Assembly (NCBI RefSeq): GCF_050947335.1
Contig: NW_027473349.1
Coordinates: 310,001-374,000 of the forward strand
DNA length: 64,000 nt
Origin: Megachile rotundata
Taxonomy: Eukaryota; Arthropoda; Insecta; Hymenoptera; Megachilidae
Direction: 5' to 3'
The notes under the pieces are model-generated. The model made no database searches. It saw only the letters and a program-made list of their open reading frames with translations, and was not told the DNA's origin. Each line of letters opens with the position of its first letter. Positions within the stretch are counted from its first letter, which is position 1. This document shows, in pieces, positions 24,346-37,030 of this stretch. The translations under genes and the position numbers were made by a program.

Positions 24346-26270
24346 TGTGTGATTATGTGATTGTGTGATTGTGTGATTGTGTGATTGTGTGAGTGTGTGA
24401 TTGTCTGATTGAGTGATTGTGTGCTTGTGCGATTGTGTGGTTGTGTGATTGTGTGATTGTGTGATTAGGTGATTGTGTGATTGTGTGATTGTGACTGTGT
24501 GATTGTATGAGTGTGTGATTGTGTGATTGAGTGATTGTGTGCTTGTGTGATTGTGTGGCTGTGTGATTGTGTGATTGTGTGATGGTGTGATTGCGTGATT
24601 GTGTGATTGTGTGATTGTGTGATTGTGTGATTGTGTGATTGTGTGAGTGTGTGATTGTCTGATTGAGTGATTGTGTGCTTGTGTGATTGTGTGGTTGTGT
24701 GATTGTGGGATTGTGTGATTAGGTGCTTGTGTGATTGTGTGATTGTGTGATTGTGACTGTGTGATTGTGTGATTGTGTGAGTGTGTGATTGTGTGATTGA
24801 GTGACTGTGTGCTTGTGTGATTGTGTGGTTGTGTGATTGTGTGATTGTGTGTTTGTGTGATTGTGTGATTGTGTGATTGTGTGATTGTGTGATTGTGTGA
24901 TTGTGTGATTGTGTGATTGTGATTGTGTGATTGTGTGATTGTGTGATTGAGTGATTGAGTGATTGTGTGCTTGTGTGATTGTGTGATTGTGAGATTGTGT
25001 GATTGTGTGATTGTGTGATTGAGTGATTGTGTGACTGCGTGATTGTGTGACCGCGATTGTGTGACCGTGATTGTGTGACCGTGATTTTGTGACCGTGATT
25101 GAGTGACCGTGATTGTGATTGCGTGATTGTGTGATTGTGTGATCGTGTGATCGTGTGATTGTGTGATCGTGTGATTGTGTGATTGTGTGAGTGTGTGATT
25201 GTGTGATTGTGTGATTGTGTGACTGTGTGATTGTGTGATTGTGTGATTGTGTGATTGTGTGATTGTGACTGTGTGATTGTGTGATTGTGTGAGTGTGTGA
25301 TTGTGTGATTGAGTGACTGTGTGCTTGTGTGATTGTGTGGTTGTGTGATTGTGTGATTGTGTTATTGTGTGATTGTGCGATTGTGTAATTGTGATTGTGT
25401 GATTGTGATTGTGTGTACTGTGTGATTGTGTGATTGTGTGATTGTGTGATTGTGTGATTGTGTGATTGTGTGATTGTGTGATTGTGTGATTGTGTGATTG
25501 TGAGATTGTGTGATTGTGTGATTGTGTGATTGAGTGATTGTGTGACTGCGTGATTGTGTGACTGCGTGATTGTGTGACCGCGATTGTGTGACCGTGATTG
25601 TGTGACCGTGATTTTGTGACCGTGATTGAGTGACCGTGATTGTGATTGCGTGATTGTGTGATTGTGTGATCGTGTGATCGTGTGATTGTGTGATCGTGTG
25701 ATTGTGTGATTGTGTGAGTGTGTGATTGTGTGATTGTGTGACTGTGTGATTGTGTGATTGTGTGATTGTGTGATTGTGTGATTGTGTGATTGTGTGATTG
25801 TGTGATTGTGTGATTGTGATTGTGTGATTGTGATTGTGTGATTGTGACTGTGTGATTGTGACTGTGTGATTGTGTGAGTGTGTGATTGTGTGATTGAGTG
25901 ATTGTGTGCTTGTGTCATTGTGTGGTTGTGTGATTGTGTGATTGTGTGATTAGGTGATTGTGTGATTGTGTGATTGTGTGATTGTGTGATTGTGTGGTTG
26001 TGTGATTGTGTGATTGTGTGATTGTGTGATTGTGTGATTATGTGATTGTGTGATTGTGTGATTGTGTGATTGTGTGAGTGTGTGATTGTCTGATTGAGTG
26101 ATTGTGTGCTTGTGTGATTGTGTGGTTGTGTGATTGTGTGATTGTGTGATTAGGTGATTGTGTGATTGTGTGATTGTGTGATTGTGACTGTGTGATTGTG
26201 TGAGTGTGTGATTGTGTGATTGAGTGATTGTGTGCTTGTGTGATTGTGTGGTTGTGTGATTGTGTGATTG
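24346..26270. repeat. Class B higher-order block
   Basis: TTAGGTGCTT at 24,719, P1 at 25,049, T at 25,416, P1 at 25,576 (527 bp after the first), GTCATTG near 25,916, TTATG near 26,038 and GTCTG near 26,089. This is the counterpart of 10,990-12,550 at an offset of about 13.7 kb. The first P1 has lost one GACTGCG unit relative to the others. Confidence 0.85.
25539..25695. repeat. P1 cassette (CpG-bearing), representative of 12
   Basis: Begins like P2 (GACTGCG, GACCGCG, GACCG, GATTTTGTGACCG) but continues with GAGTGACCG, GATTGCG and a GATCGTGTGATCG group. GACCGCG starts at 2867, 3954, 6042, 11336, 11855, 17004, 25049, 25576, 31652, 32171, 35829 and 36348. All lie left of 37 kb. Its right half is the same as that of the Q cassette and its left half the same as P2, so P1 looks like a recombinant of the two, or their source. 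Confidence 0.8.
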
Positions 26271-29170
26271 TGTGACCGTGATTGTGTGACCGTGATTGTG
26301 TGACCGTGACTGTGTGGCCGTGATTGAGTGACCGTGATTGTGATTGCGTGATTGTGTGATTGTGTGATCGTGTGATCGTGTGATTGTGTGACCGTGTGAT
26401 TGTGTGATTGTGTGAGTGTGTGATTGTGTGATTGTGTGATTGTGTGATTGTGACTGTGTGATTGTGTGATTGTGTGATTGTGTGGTTGTGAGATTTTGCG
26501 ATTGTGTGATTGTGTGATTGTGTGATTGTGTGATTGTGTGATTGTGACTGTGTGATTGTGTGAGTGTGTGATTGTGTGATTGTGTGATTGTGTGATTGTG
26601 TGATTGTGTGATTGTGTGATTGTGTGATTGTGTGATTGTGTGATTGTGATTGTGTGATTGTGACTGTCTGATTGTGAAGGTGTGTGATTGTGTGATTGAG
26701 TGATTGTGTGGTTGTGTGATTGTGTGGTTGTGTGATTGTGTGGTTGTGTGATTGTGTGATTGTGTGATTGTGTGATTGTGTGATTGTGTGATTGTGTGAT
26801 TGTGTGATTGTGTGATTGTGTGATTGTGTGATTGTGTGAATGTGTGATTGTGGTTGTGTGATTGTGGTTGTGTGATTGTGGTTGTGTGATTGTGATTGTG
26901 TGATTGTGATTGTGTGATTGTGACTGTGAGATTGTGTGAGTGTGTGGTTGTGTGATTGTGTGGTTGTGTGATTGTGTGAGTGTGTGATTGTGTGATTGTA
27001 TGGTTGTGTGATTGTGTGATTGTGTGATTGTGTGATTGTGTGATTGTGTGATTGTGTGATTGTGCGAGTCTGTGATTGTGTGATTGTGTGATTGTGTGAT
27101 TGTGTGATTGTGTGATAGTGACTGTGTGATTGTGTGATTGTGTGATTGTGTGATTGTGTGACCGTGATTGTGTGACCGTGATTGTGTGACCGTGATTGTG
27201 TGACCGTGATTGTGTGGCCGTGATTGAGTGACCGTGATTGTGATTGCGTGATTGTGTGATTGTGTGATCGTGTGATCGTGTGATTGTGTGATCGTGTGAT
27301 TGTGTGATTGTGTGATTGTGTGATTGTGTGATTGTGACTGTGTGATTGTGTGAGTGTGTGATTGTGTGAGTGTGTGGTTGTGTGATTGTGTGATTGTGTG
27401 ATTATGTGATTGTGTGATTGTGTGACTGTGTGATTGTGTGGTTGTGTGATTGTGCGATTGTGTGATTGTGCGATTGTGTAATTGTGATTGTGTGATTGTG
27501 ATTGTGTGTACTGTGTGTACTGTGTGATTGTGTGATTGTGTGATTGTGTGATTGTGTGATTGTGTGATTGTGTGATTGTGTGATTGTGTGATTGTGTGAT
27601 TGTGTGATTGTGTGATTGTATGATTGTGGTTGTGTGATTGTGACTGTGTGATTGTGATTGTGTGATTGTGATTGTGTGATTGTGACTGTGTGATTGTGTG
27701 AGAGTGTGATTGTGTGATTGTGTGATTGTGTGAGTGTGTGATTGTGTGATTGTGTGATTGTGTGATTGTGTGATTGGGATTGTGTGATTGTGACTGTGTG
27801 ATTGTGTGAGTGTGTGATTGTGTGATTGAGTGATTGTGTGGTTGTGTGATTGTGTGGTTGTGTGATTGTGTGGTTGTGTGATTGTGTGATTGTGTGATTG
27901 TGTGATTGTGTGATTGTGTGATTGTGTGATTGTGTGATTGTGTGATTGTGTGATTGTGTGATTGTGTGATTGTGTGATTGTGTGATTGTGTGATTGTGTG
28001 ATTGTGTGATTGTGTGATTGTGTGGTTGTGTGATTGTGTGATTGTGTGATTGTGTGATTGTGCGATTGTGTGAATGTGTGATTGTGGTTGTGTGATTGTG
28101 GTTGTGTGATTGTGATTGTGTGATTGTGATTGTGTGATTGTGACTGTGTGATTGTGTGAGTGTGTGATTGTGTGATTGTGTGGTTGTGTGATTCTGTGGT
28201 TGTGTGATTTTGTGATTGTGTGATTGTGTGATTGTGTGAGTGTGTGATTGTGTGATTGTGTGATTGTGTGATTGTGTGATTGTGTGATTGTGTGATTGTG
28301 TGATTGTGTGAGTGTGTGATTGTCTGATTGAGTGATTGTGTGCTTGTGTGATTGTGTGATTGTGGTTGTGTGATTGTGATTGTGTGATTGTGATTGTGTG
28401 ATTGTGATTGTGTGATTGTGATTGTGTGATTGTGTCTGTGTGATTGTGTGAGTGTGTGATTGTGTGATTGTGTGATTGTGTGATTGTGTGATTGTATGAG
28501 TGTGTGATTGTGTGATTGTGTGATTGTGTGATTGTGTGATTGTGTAATTGTGATTGTGCGATTGTGTGATTGTGTGATTGTGTGATTGTGTGATTGTGTG
28601 ATTGTGTGATTGTGAGATTGTGTGATTGTGTGATGGTGTAATTGTGATTGTGTGATTGTGATTGTGTGATTGTGTGATTGTGTGATTGTGTGATTGTGTG
28701 ATTGTGTGATTGAGTGATTGTGTGAGTGTGGGGTTGTGTGATTGTGTGATTGTGTGGTTGTGTGGTTGTGTGATTGTGTGATTGTGTGATTGTGTGATTG
28801 TGTGATTGTGTGATTGTGTGATTGTGTGATTGTGTGATTGTGTGATTGTGTGACTGTGTGATTGTGTGATTGTGTGATTGTGTGATTGTGTGATTGTGTG
28901 ATTGTGCGATTGTGTAATTGTGATTGTGTGATTGTGATTGTGTGTACTGTGTGATTGTGTGATTGTGTGATTGTGTGATTGAGTGATTGTGTGACTGCGT
29001 GATTGTGTGACTGTGTGATTGTGTGACTGCGTGATTGTGTGACCGCGATTGTGTGACCGTGATTGTGTGACCGTGATTTTGTGACCGTGATTGTGTGGCC
29101 GTGATTGTGTCATCGTGATTGTGTGATCGTGATTGTGTGATCGTGATTGTGCAATCGTGATTGTGTGATT
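26271..29170. repeat. Class A higher-order block, most complete copy
   Basis: Contains in order Q with GACCGTGACTG (GGCCG at 26,316), GAGATTTTGCG at about 26,490, GAAGGTG at 26,686, GCGAGTCTG at 27,064, Q (GGCCG at 27,216), doubled TACT at 27,509 and 27,518, GGGGTTG at 28,730, T at 28,945 and P2 (GCAATCG at 29,151). It retains all parts that are missing from one or another A copy, so it is the best reference for the class. Confidence 0.87.
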
Positions 29171-30905
29171 GCGTGATTGTGATTGTGTGATTGTGTGACT
29201 GTGTGATTGTGTGATTGTGTGATTGTGTGATTGTGTGATTGTGTGATTGTGTGATTGTGTGATTGTGATTGTGTGATTGTGATTGTGTGATTTTGACTGC
29301 GTGATTGTGACTGTGTGATTGTGTGAGTGTGTGATTGTGTGATTGAGTGATTGTGTGCTTGTGTGATTGTGTGATTGTGTGATTGTGTGATTGTGTGATT
29401 GTGTGATTGTGTGATTGTGTGATTGTGTGATTGTGTGATTGTGTGATTGTGTGATTGTGTGATTGTGTGATTGTGTGATTGTGTGATTGTGTGATTGTGT
29501 GATTGTGTGATTGTGTGATTGTGTGATTGTGATTGTGTGATTGTGATTGTGTGATTGTGACTGTGTGATTGTGACTGTGTGATTGTGTGAGTGTGTGATT
29601 GTGTGATTGAGTGATTGTGTGCTTGTGTGATTGTGTGGTTGTGTGATTGTGTGATTGTGTGATTGTGTGATTGTGTGATTGTGTGATTGTGTGATTGTGT
29701 GATTGTGTGATTATGTGATTGTGTGATTGTGTGATTGTGTGATTGTGTGAGTGTGTGATTGTGTGATTGTGTGATTGTGTGATTGTGATTGTGTGATTGT
29801 GACTGTGTGATTGTGTGAGTGTGTGATTGTGTGATTGAGTGACTGTGTGGTTGTGTGATTGTGTGGTTGTGTGATTGTGTGATTGTGTGATTGTGTGATT
29901 GTGTGATTGTGTGATTGTGGTTGTGTGATTGTGTGATTGTGTGATTGTGACTGTGTGATTGTGTGAGTGTGTGAATGTGTGATTGAGTGATGGTGTGCTT
30001 GTGTGATTGTGTGATTGTGTGATTGTGTGATTGTGTGATTGTGTGATTGTGGTTGTGTGATTGTGACTGTGTGATTGTGATTGTGTGATTGTGATTCTGT
30101 GATTGTGACTGTGTGATTGTGTGAGTGTGTGATTGTGTGATTGTGTGATTGTGTGGTTGTGTGGTTGTGTGATTGTGTGATTGTGTGATTGTGTGATTGT
30201 GTGATTGTGTGATTGTGTGATTGTGTGATTGTGTGATTGTGTGATTGTGTGATTGTGTGATTGTGTGACTGTGTGATTGTGTGATTGTGTGATTGTGTGA
30301 TTGTGTGATTGTGCGATTGTGTAATTGTGATTGTGTGATTGTGATTGTGTGTACTGTGTGATTGTGTGATTGTGTGATTGTGTGATTGAGTGATTGTGTG
30401 ACTGCGTGATTGTGTGACTGTGTGATTGTGTGACTGCGTGATTGTGTGACCGCGATTGTGTGACCGCGATTGTGTGACCGTGATTTTGTGACCGTGATTG
30501 TGTGGCCGTGATTGTGTCATCGTGATTGTGTGATCGTGATTGTGTGATCGTGATTGTGCAATCGTGATTGTGTGATTGCGTGATTGCGATTGTGTGATTG
30601 TGTGACTGTGTGATTGTGTGATTGTGTGATTGTGTGATTGTGTGATTGTGTGATTGTGTGATTGTGATTGTGTGATTTTGACTGCGTGATTGTGTGAGTG
30701 TGTGATTGTGTGATTGAGTGATTGTGTGCTTGTGTGATTGTGTGATTGTGTGATTGTGTGATTGTGTGATTGTGTGATTGTGTGATTGTGTGATTGTGTG
30801 ATTGTGTGATTGTGTGATTGTGTGATTGTGTGATTGTGTGATTGTGTGATTGTGTGGTTATGTGATTGTGTGATTGTGTGATTGTGTGAGTGTGTGATTG
30901 TGTGA
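29171..30905. repeat. Class D higher-order block
   Basis: Plain octamers at 29,360-29,520, then TTATG at 29,711, GAATG at 29,973 followed by GATGGTGTGCTT, GATTCTGTG, T at 30,352 and P2 with a doubled GACCGCG (from 30,448; GCAATCG at 30,558). The GAATG change and the doubled GACCGCG are shared only with 34,292-34,885, showing that these two D blocks are sister copies. Confidence 0.83.
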
Positions 30906-31305
30906 TTGTGTGATTAGGTGATTGTGTGATTGTGTGATTGTGACTGTGGGATTGTATGAGTGTGTGATTGTGTGATTGAGTGATTGTGTGCTTGTGTGAT
31001 TGTGTGACTGTGTGACCGTGATTGTGTGACCGTGATTGTGTGGCCGTGATTGAGTGACCGTGATTGTGATTGCGTGATTGTGTGATTGTGTGATCGTGTG
31101 ATCGTGTGACTGTGTGATCGTGTGATTGTGTGATTGTGTGAGTGTGTGATTGTGTGATTGTGTGATTGTGTGATTGTGACTGTGTGATTGTGTGATTGTG
31201 TGATTGTGTGATTGTGTGGTTGTGTGATTTTGTGATTGTGTGATTGTGTGATTGTGTGATTGTGTGATTGTGACTGTGTGATTGTGTGATTGTGTGATTG
31301 TGTGA
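30906..31305. repeat. Short class C segment
   Basis: TTAGG at 30,914, GTGGGATTGTATG (GGG at 30,948), Q cassette (GGCCG at 31,042) with the GATCGTGTGACTG form, and GATTTTGTG near 31,227. This is the left third of a C unit; the GTTAATG end seen at 8.7 kb is absent and the sequence passes directly into class B at TTAGGTGCTT near 31,307. Confidence 0.75.
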
Positions 31306-33000
31306 TTAGGTGCTTGTGTGATTGTGTGATTGTGTGATTGTGACTGTGTGATTGTGTGATTGTGTGAGTGTGTGATTGTGTGATTGAGTGACTGTGTGCT
31401 TGTGTGATTGTGTGGTTGTGTGATTGTGTGATTGTGTGTTTGTGTGATTGTGTGATTGTGTGATTGTGTGATTGTGTGATTGTGTGATTGTGTGATTGTG
31501 TGATTGTGATTGTGTGATTGTGTGATTGTGTGATTGAGTGATTGAGTGATTGTGTGCTTGTGTGATTGTGTGATTGTGAGATTGTGTGATTGTGTGATTG
31601 TGTGATTGAGTGATTGTGTGACTGCGTGATTGTGTGACTGCGTGATTGTGTGACCGCGATTGTGTGACCGTGATTGTGTGACCGTGATTTTGTGACCGTG
31701 ATTGAGTGACCGTGATTGTGATTGCGTGATTGTGTGATTGTGTGATCGTGTGATCGTGTGATTGTGTGATCGTGTGATTGTGTGATTGTGTGAGTGTGTG
31801 ATTGTGTGATTGTGTGACTGTGTGATTGTGTGATTGTGTGATTGTGTGATTGTGTGATTGTGACTGTGTGATTGTGTGATTGTGTGAGTGTGTGATTGTG
31901 TGATTGAGTGACTGTGTGCTTGTGTGATTGTGTGGTTGTGTGATTGTGTGATTGTGTTATTGTGTGATTGTGCGATTGTGTAATTGTGATTGTGTGATTG
32001 TGATTGTGTGTACTGTGTGATTGTGTGATTGTGTGATTGTGTGATTGTGTGATTGTGTGATTGTGTGATTGTGTGATTGTGTGATTGTGTGATTGTGAGA
32101 TTGTGTGATTGTGTGATTGTGTGATTGAGTGATTGTGTGACTGCGTGATTGTGTGACTGCGTGATTGTGTGACCGCGATTGTGTGACCGTGATTGTGTGA
32201 CCGTGATTTTGTGACCGTGATTGAGTGACCGTGATTGTGATTGCGTGATTGTGTGATTGTGTGATCGTGTGATCGTGTGATTGTGTGATCGTGTGATTGT
32301 GTGATTGTGTGAGTGTGTGATTGTGTGATTGTGTGACTGTGTGATTGTGTGATTGTGTGATTGTGTGATTGTGTGATTGTGTGATTGTGAGATTGTGTGA
32401 TTGTGTGATGGTGTAATTGTGATTGTGTGATTGTGATTGTGTGATTGTGTGATTGTGTGATTGTGTGATTGTGTGATTGTGTGATTGAGTGATTGTGTGA
32501 GTGTGGGGTTGTGTGATTGTGTGATTGTGTGGTTGTGTGGTTGTGTGATTGTGTGATTGTGTGATTGTGTGATTGTGTGATTGTGTGATTGTGTGATTGT
32601 GTGATTGTGTGATTGTGTGATTGTGTGACTGTGTGATTGTGTGATTGTGTGATTGTGTGATTGTGTGATTGTGTGATTGTGTGATTGTGCGATTGTGTAA
32701 TTGTGATTGTGTGATTGTGATTGTGTGTACTGTGTGATTGTGTGATTGTGTGATTGTGTGATTGAGTGATTGTGTGACTGCGTGATTGTGTGACTGTGTG
32801 ATTGTGTGACTGCGTGATTGTGTGACCGCGATTGTGTGACCGTGATTGTGTGACCGTGATTTTGTGACCGTGATTGTGTGGCCGTGATTGTGTCATCGTG
32901 ATTGTGTGATCGTGATTGTGTGATCGTGATTGTGCAATCGTGATTGTGTGATTGCGTGATTGTGATTGTGTGATTGTGTGACTGTGTGATTGTGTGATTG
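31306..33000. repeat. Class B joined to the end of class A
   Basis: P1 at 31,652 and 32,171 (519 bp apart) with T at 32,011 is class B. Near 32,370 the sequence switches directly to the GATGGTGTAATTG, GGGGTTG (32,505), T (32,728) and P2 (GCAATCG at 32,934) end of class A. Relative to 25,600-29,170 the first part of class A is missing, so this is a deletion hybrid, most simply produced by unequal exchange within the array. Confidence 0.78.
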
Positions 33001-35225
33001 TGTGATTGTGTGATTGTGTGATTGTGTGATTGTGTGATTGTGTGATTGTGATTGTGTGATTGTGATTGTGTGATTTTGACTGCGTGATTGTGACTGTGTG
33101 ATTGTGTGAGTGTGTGATTGTGTGATTGAGTGATTGTGTGCTTGTGTGATTGTGTGATTGTGTGATTGTGTGATTGTGTGATTGTGTGATTGTGTGATTG
33201 TGTGATTGTGTGATTGTGTGATTGTGTGATTGTGTGATTGTGTGATTGTGTGATTGTGTGATTGTGTGATTGTGTGATTGTGTGATTGTGTGATTGTGTG
33301 ATTGTGTGATTGTGATTGTGTGATTGTGATTGTGTGATTGTGACTGTGTGATTGTGACTGTGTGATTGTGTGAGTGTGTGATTGTGTGATTGAGTGATTG
33401 TGTGCTTGTGTGATTGTGTGGTTGTGTGATTGTGTGATTGTGTGATTGTGTGATTGTGTGATTGTGTGATTGTGTGATTGTGTGATTGTGTGATTGTGTG
33501 ATTATGTGATTGTGTGATTGTGTGATTGTGTGATTGTGTGAGTGTGTGATTGTGTGATTGTGTGATTGTGTGATTGTGATTGTGTGATTGTGACTGTGTG
33601 ATTGTGTGAGTGTGTGATTGTGTGATTGAGTGACTGTGTGGTTGTGTGATTGTGTGGTTGTGTGATTGTGTGATTGTGTGATTGTGTGATTGTGTGATTG
33701 TGTGATTGTGGTTGTGTGATTGTGTGGTTGTGTGATTGTGTGATTGTGTGATTGTGTGATTGTGTGATTGTGTGATTGTGTGATTGTGTGATTGTGTGAT
33801 TGTGTGATTGTGTGATTGTGTGATTGTGTGATTGTGTGATTGTGTGATTGTGTGATTGTGTGATTGTGTGATTGTGTGATTGTGTGATTGTGTGATTGTG
33901 TGATTGTGATTGTGTGATTGTGATTGTGTGATTGTGACTGTGTGGTTGTGACTGTGTGATTGTGTGAGTGTGTGATTGTGTGATTGAGTGATTGTGTGCT
34001 TGTGTCATTGTGTGGTTGTGTGATTGTGTGGTTGTGTGATTGTGTGATTGTGTGATTGTGTGATTGTGTGATTGTGTGATTGTGTGGTTGTGTGATTGTG
34101 TGATTGTGTGATTGTGTGATTGTGTGATTATGTGATTGTGTGATTGTGTGATTGTGTGATTGTGTGAGTGTGTGATTGTCTGATTGAGTGATTGTGTGCT
34201 TGTGTGATTGTGTGGTTGTGTGATTGTGTGATTGTGTGATTAGGTGATTGTGTGATTGTGTGATTGTGACTGTGTGATTGTGTGAGTGTGTGAATGTGTG
34301 ATTGAGTGATGGTGTGCTTGTGTGATTGTGTGATTGTGTGATTGTGTGATTGTGTGATTGTGTGATTGTGGTTGTGTGATTGTGACTGTGTGATTGTGAT
34401 TGTGTGATTGTGATTCTGTGATTGTGACTGTGTGATTGTGTGAGTGTGTGATTGTGTGATTGTGTGATTGTGTGGTTGTGTGGTTGTGTGATTGTGTGAT
34501 TGTGTGATTGTGTGATTGTGTGATTGTGTGATTGTGTGATTGTGTGATTGTGTGATTGTGTGATTGTGTGATTGTGTGATTGTGTGACTGTGTGATTGTG
34601 TGATTGTGTGATTGTGTGATTGTGTGATTGTGTGATTGTGCGATTGTGTAATTGTGATTGTGTGATTGTGATTGTGTGTACTGTGTGATTGTGTGATTGT
34701 GTGATTGTGTGATTGAGTGATTGTGTGACTGCGTGATTGTGTGACTGTGTGATTGTGTGACTGCGTGATTGTGTGACCGCGATTGTGTGACCGCGATTGT
34801 GTGACCGTGATTTTGTGACCGTGATTGTGTGGCCGTGATTGTGTCATCGTGATTGTGTGATCGTGATTGTGTGATCGTGATTGTGCAATCGTGATTGTGT
34901 GATTGCGTGATTGCGATTGTGTGATTGTGTGACTGTGTGATTGTGTGATTGTGTGATTGTGTGATTGTGTGATTGTGTGATTGTGTGATTGTGATTGTGT
35001 GATTTTGACTGCGTGATTGTGTGAGTGTGTGATTGTGTGATTGAGTGATTGTGTGCTTGTGTGATTGTGTGATTGTGTGATTGTGTGATTGTGTGATTGT
35101 GTGATTGTGTGATTGTGTGATTGTGTGATTGTGTGATTGTGTGATTGTGTGATTGTGTGATTGTGTGATTGTGTGGTTATGTGATTGTGTGATTGTGTGA
35201 TTGTGTGAGTGTGTGATTGTGTGAT
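33001..35225. repeat. Class D block with inserted partial copy
   Basis: TTATG at 33,502, GAATG at 34,292, GATGGTGTGCTT near 34,310, T at 34,679 and P2 with doubled GACCGCG (GCAATCG at 34,885). The offset to the 29.2-30.9 kb block is 3,791 at TTATG and 4,319-4,327 after GAATG. About 528 extra bases therefore lie between these points; they include plain runs, GTCATTG near 34,007 and a second TTATG near 34,128. Confidence 0.78.
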
Positions 35226-35620
35226 TGTGTGATTAGGTGATTGTGTGATTGTGTGATTGTGACTGTGGGATTGTATGAGTGTGTGATTGTGTGATTGAGT
35301 GATTGTGTGCTTGTGTGATTGTGTGACTGTGTGACCGTGATTGTGTGACCGTGATTGTGTGGCCGTGATTGAGTGACCGTGATTGTGATTGCGTGATTGT
35401 GTGATTGTGTGATCGTGTGATCGTGTGACTGTGTGATCGTGTGATTGTGTGATTGTGTGAGTGTGTGATTGTGTGATTGTGTGATTGTGTGATTGTGACT
35501 GTGTGATTGTGTGATTGTGTGATTGTGTGATTGTGTGGTTGTGTGATTTTGTGATTGTGTGATTGTGTGATTGTGTGATTGTGTGATTGTGACTGTGTGA
35601 TTGTGTGATTGTGTGATTGT
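35226..35620. repeat. Short class C segment
   Basis: GTGGGATTGTATG (GGG at 35,267), Q (GGCCG at 35,361) and GATTTTGTG near 35,546, each exactly 4,319 bases after the C segment at 30.9 kb. It ends at TTAGGTGCTT near 35,625, as its sister copy does. Confidence 0.77.
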
Positions 35621-37030
35621 GTGATTAGGTGCTTGTGTGATTGTGTGATTGTGTGATTGTGTGATTGTGTGATTGTGTGATTGTGATTGTGTGATTGTGT
35701 GATTGTGTGATTGAGTGATTGAGTGATTGTGTGCTTGTGTGATTGTGTGATTGTGAGATTGTGTGATTGTGTGATTGTGTGATTGAGTGATTGTGTGACT
35801 GCGTGATTGTGTGACTGCGTGATTGTGTGACCGCGATTGTGTGACCGTGATTGTGTGACCGTGATTTTGTGACCGTGATTGAGTGACCGTGATTGTGATT
35901 GCGTGATTGTGTGATTGTGTGATCGTGTGATCGTGTGATTGTGTGATCGTGTGATTGTGTGATTGTGTGAGTGTGTGATTGTGTGATTGTGTGACTGTGT
36001 GATTGTGTGATTGTGTGATTGTGTGATTGTGTGATTGTGACTGTGTGATTGTGTGATTGTGTGAGTGTGTGATTGTGTGATTGAGTGACTGTGTGCTTGT
36101 GTGATTGTGTGGTTGTGTGATTGTGTGATTGTGTTATTGTGTGATTGTGCGATTGTGTAATTGTGATTGTGTGATTGTGATTGTGTGTACTGTGTGATTG
36201 TGTGATTGTGTGATTGTGTGATTGTGTGATTGTGTGATTGTGTGATTGTGTGATTGTGTGATTGTGTGATTGTGAGATTGTGTGATTGTGTGATTGTGTG
36301 ATTGAGTGATTGTGTGACTGCGTGATTGTGTGACTGCGTGATTGTGTGACCGCGATTGTGTGACCGTGATTGTGTGACCGTGATTTTGTGACCGTGATTG
36401 AGTGACCGTGATTGTGATTGCGTGATTGTGTGATTGTGTGATCGTGTGATCGTGTGATTGTGTGATCGTGTGATTGTGTGATTGTGTGAGTGTGTGATTG
36501 TGTGATTGTGTGACTGTGTGATTGTGTGATTGTGTGATTGTGTGATTGTGTGATTGTGTGATTGTGTGATTGTGTGATTGTGTGATTGTGATTGTGTGAT
36601 TGTGATTGTGTGATTGTGACTGTGTGATTGTGACTGTGTGATTGTGTGAGTGTGTGATTGTGTGATTGAGTGATTGTGTGCTTGTGTCATTGTGTGGTTG
36701 TGTGATTGTGTGATTGTGTGATTAGGTGATTGTGTGATTGTGTGATTGTGTGATTGTGTGATTGTGTGGTTGTGTGATTGTGTGATTGTGTGATTGTGTG
36801 ATTGTGTGATTATGTGATTGTGTGATTGTGTGATTGTGTGATTGTGTGAGTGTGTGATTGTCTGATTGAGTGATTGTGTGCTTGTGTGATTGTGTGGTTG
36901 TGTGATTGTGTGATTGTGTGATTAGGTGATTGTGTGATTGTGTGATTGTGTGATTGTGACTGTGTGATTGTGTGAGTGTGTGATTGTGTGATTGAGTGAT
37001 TGTGTGCTTGTGTGATTGTGTGGTTGTGTG
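35621..37030. repeat. Class B higher-order block
   Basis: TTAGGTGCTT near 35,625, P1 at 35,829 and 36,348 (519 bp apart), T at 36,188, GTCATTG near 36,688, TTATG near 36,810 and GTCTG near 36,861. The offset to the 31.3-kb B block is 4,319 at its start but 4,177 by the P1 and T sites. About 142 bases with a GAGTGACTGTGTGCTT group are missing here just after TTAGGTGCTT. Confidence 0.8.
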
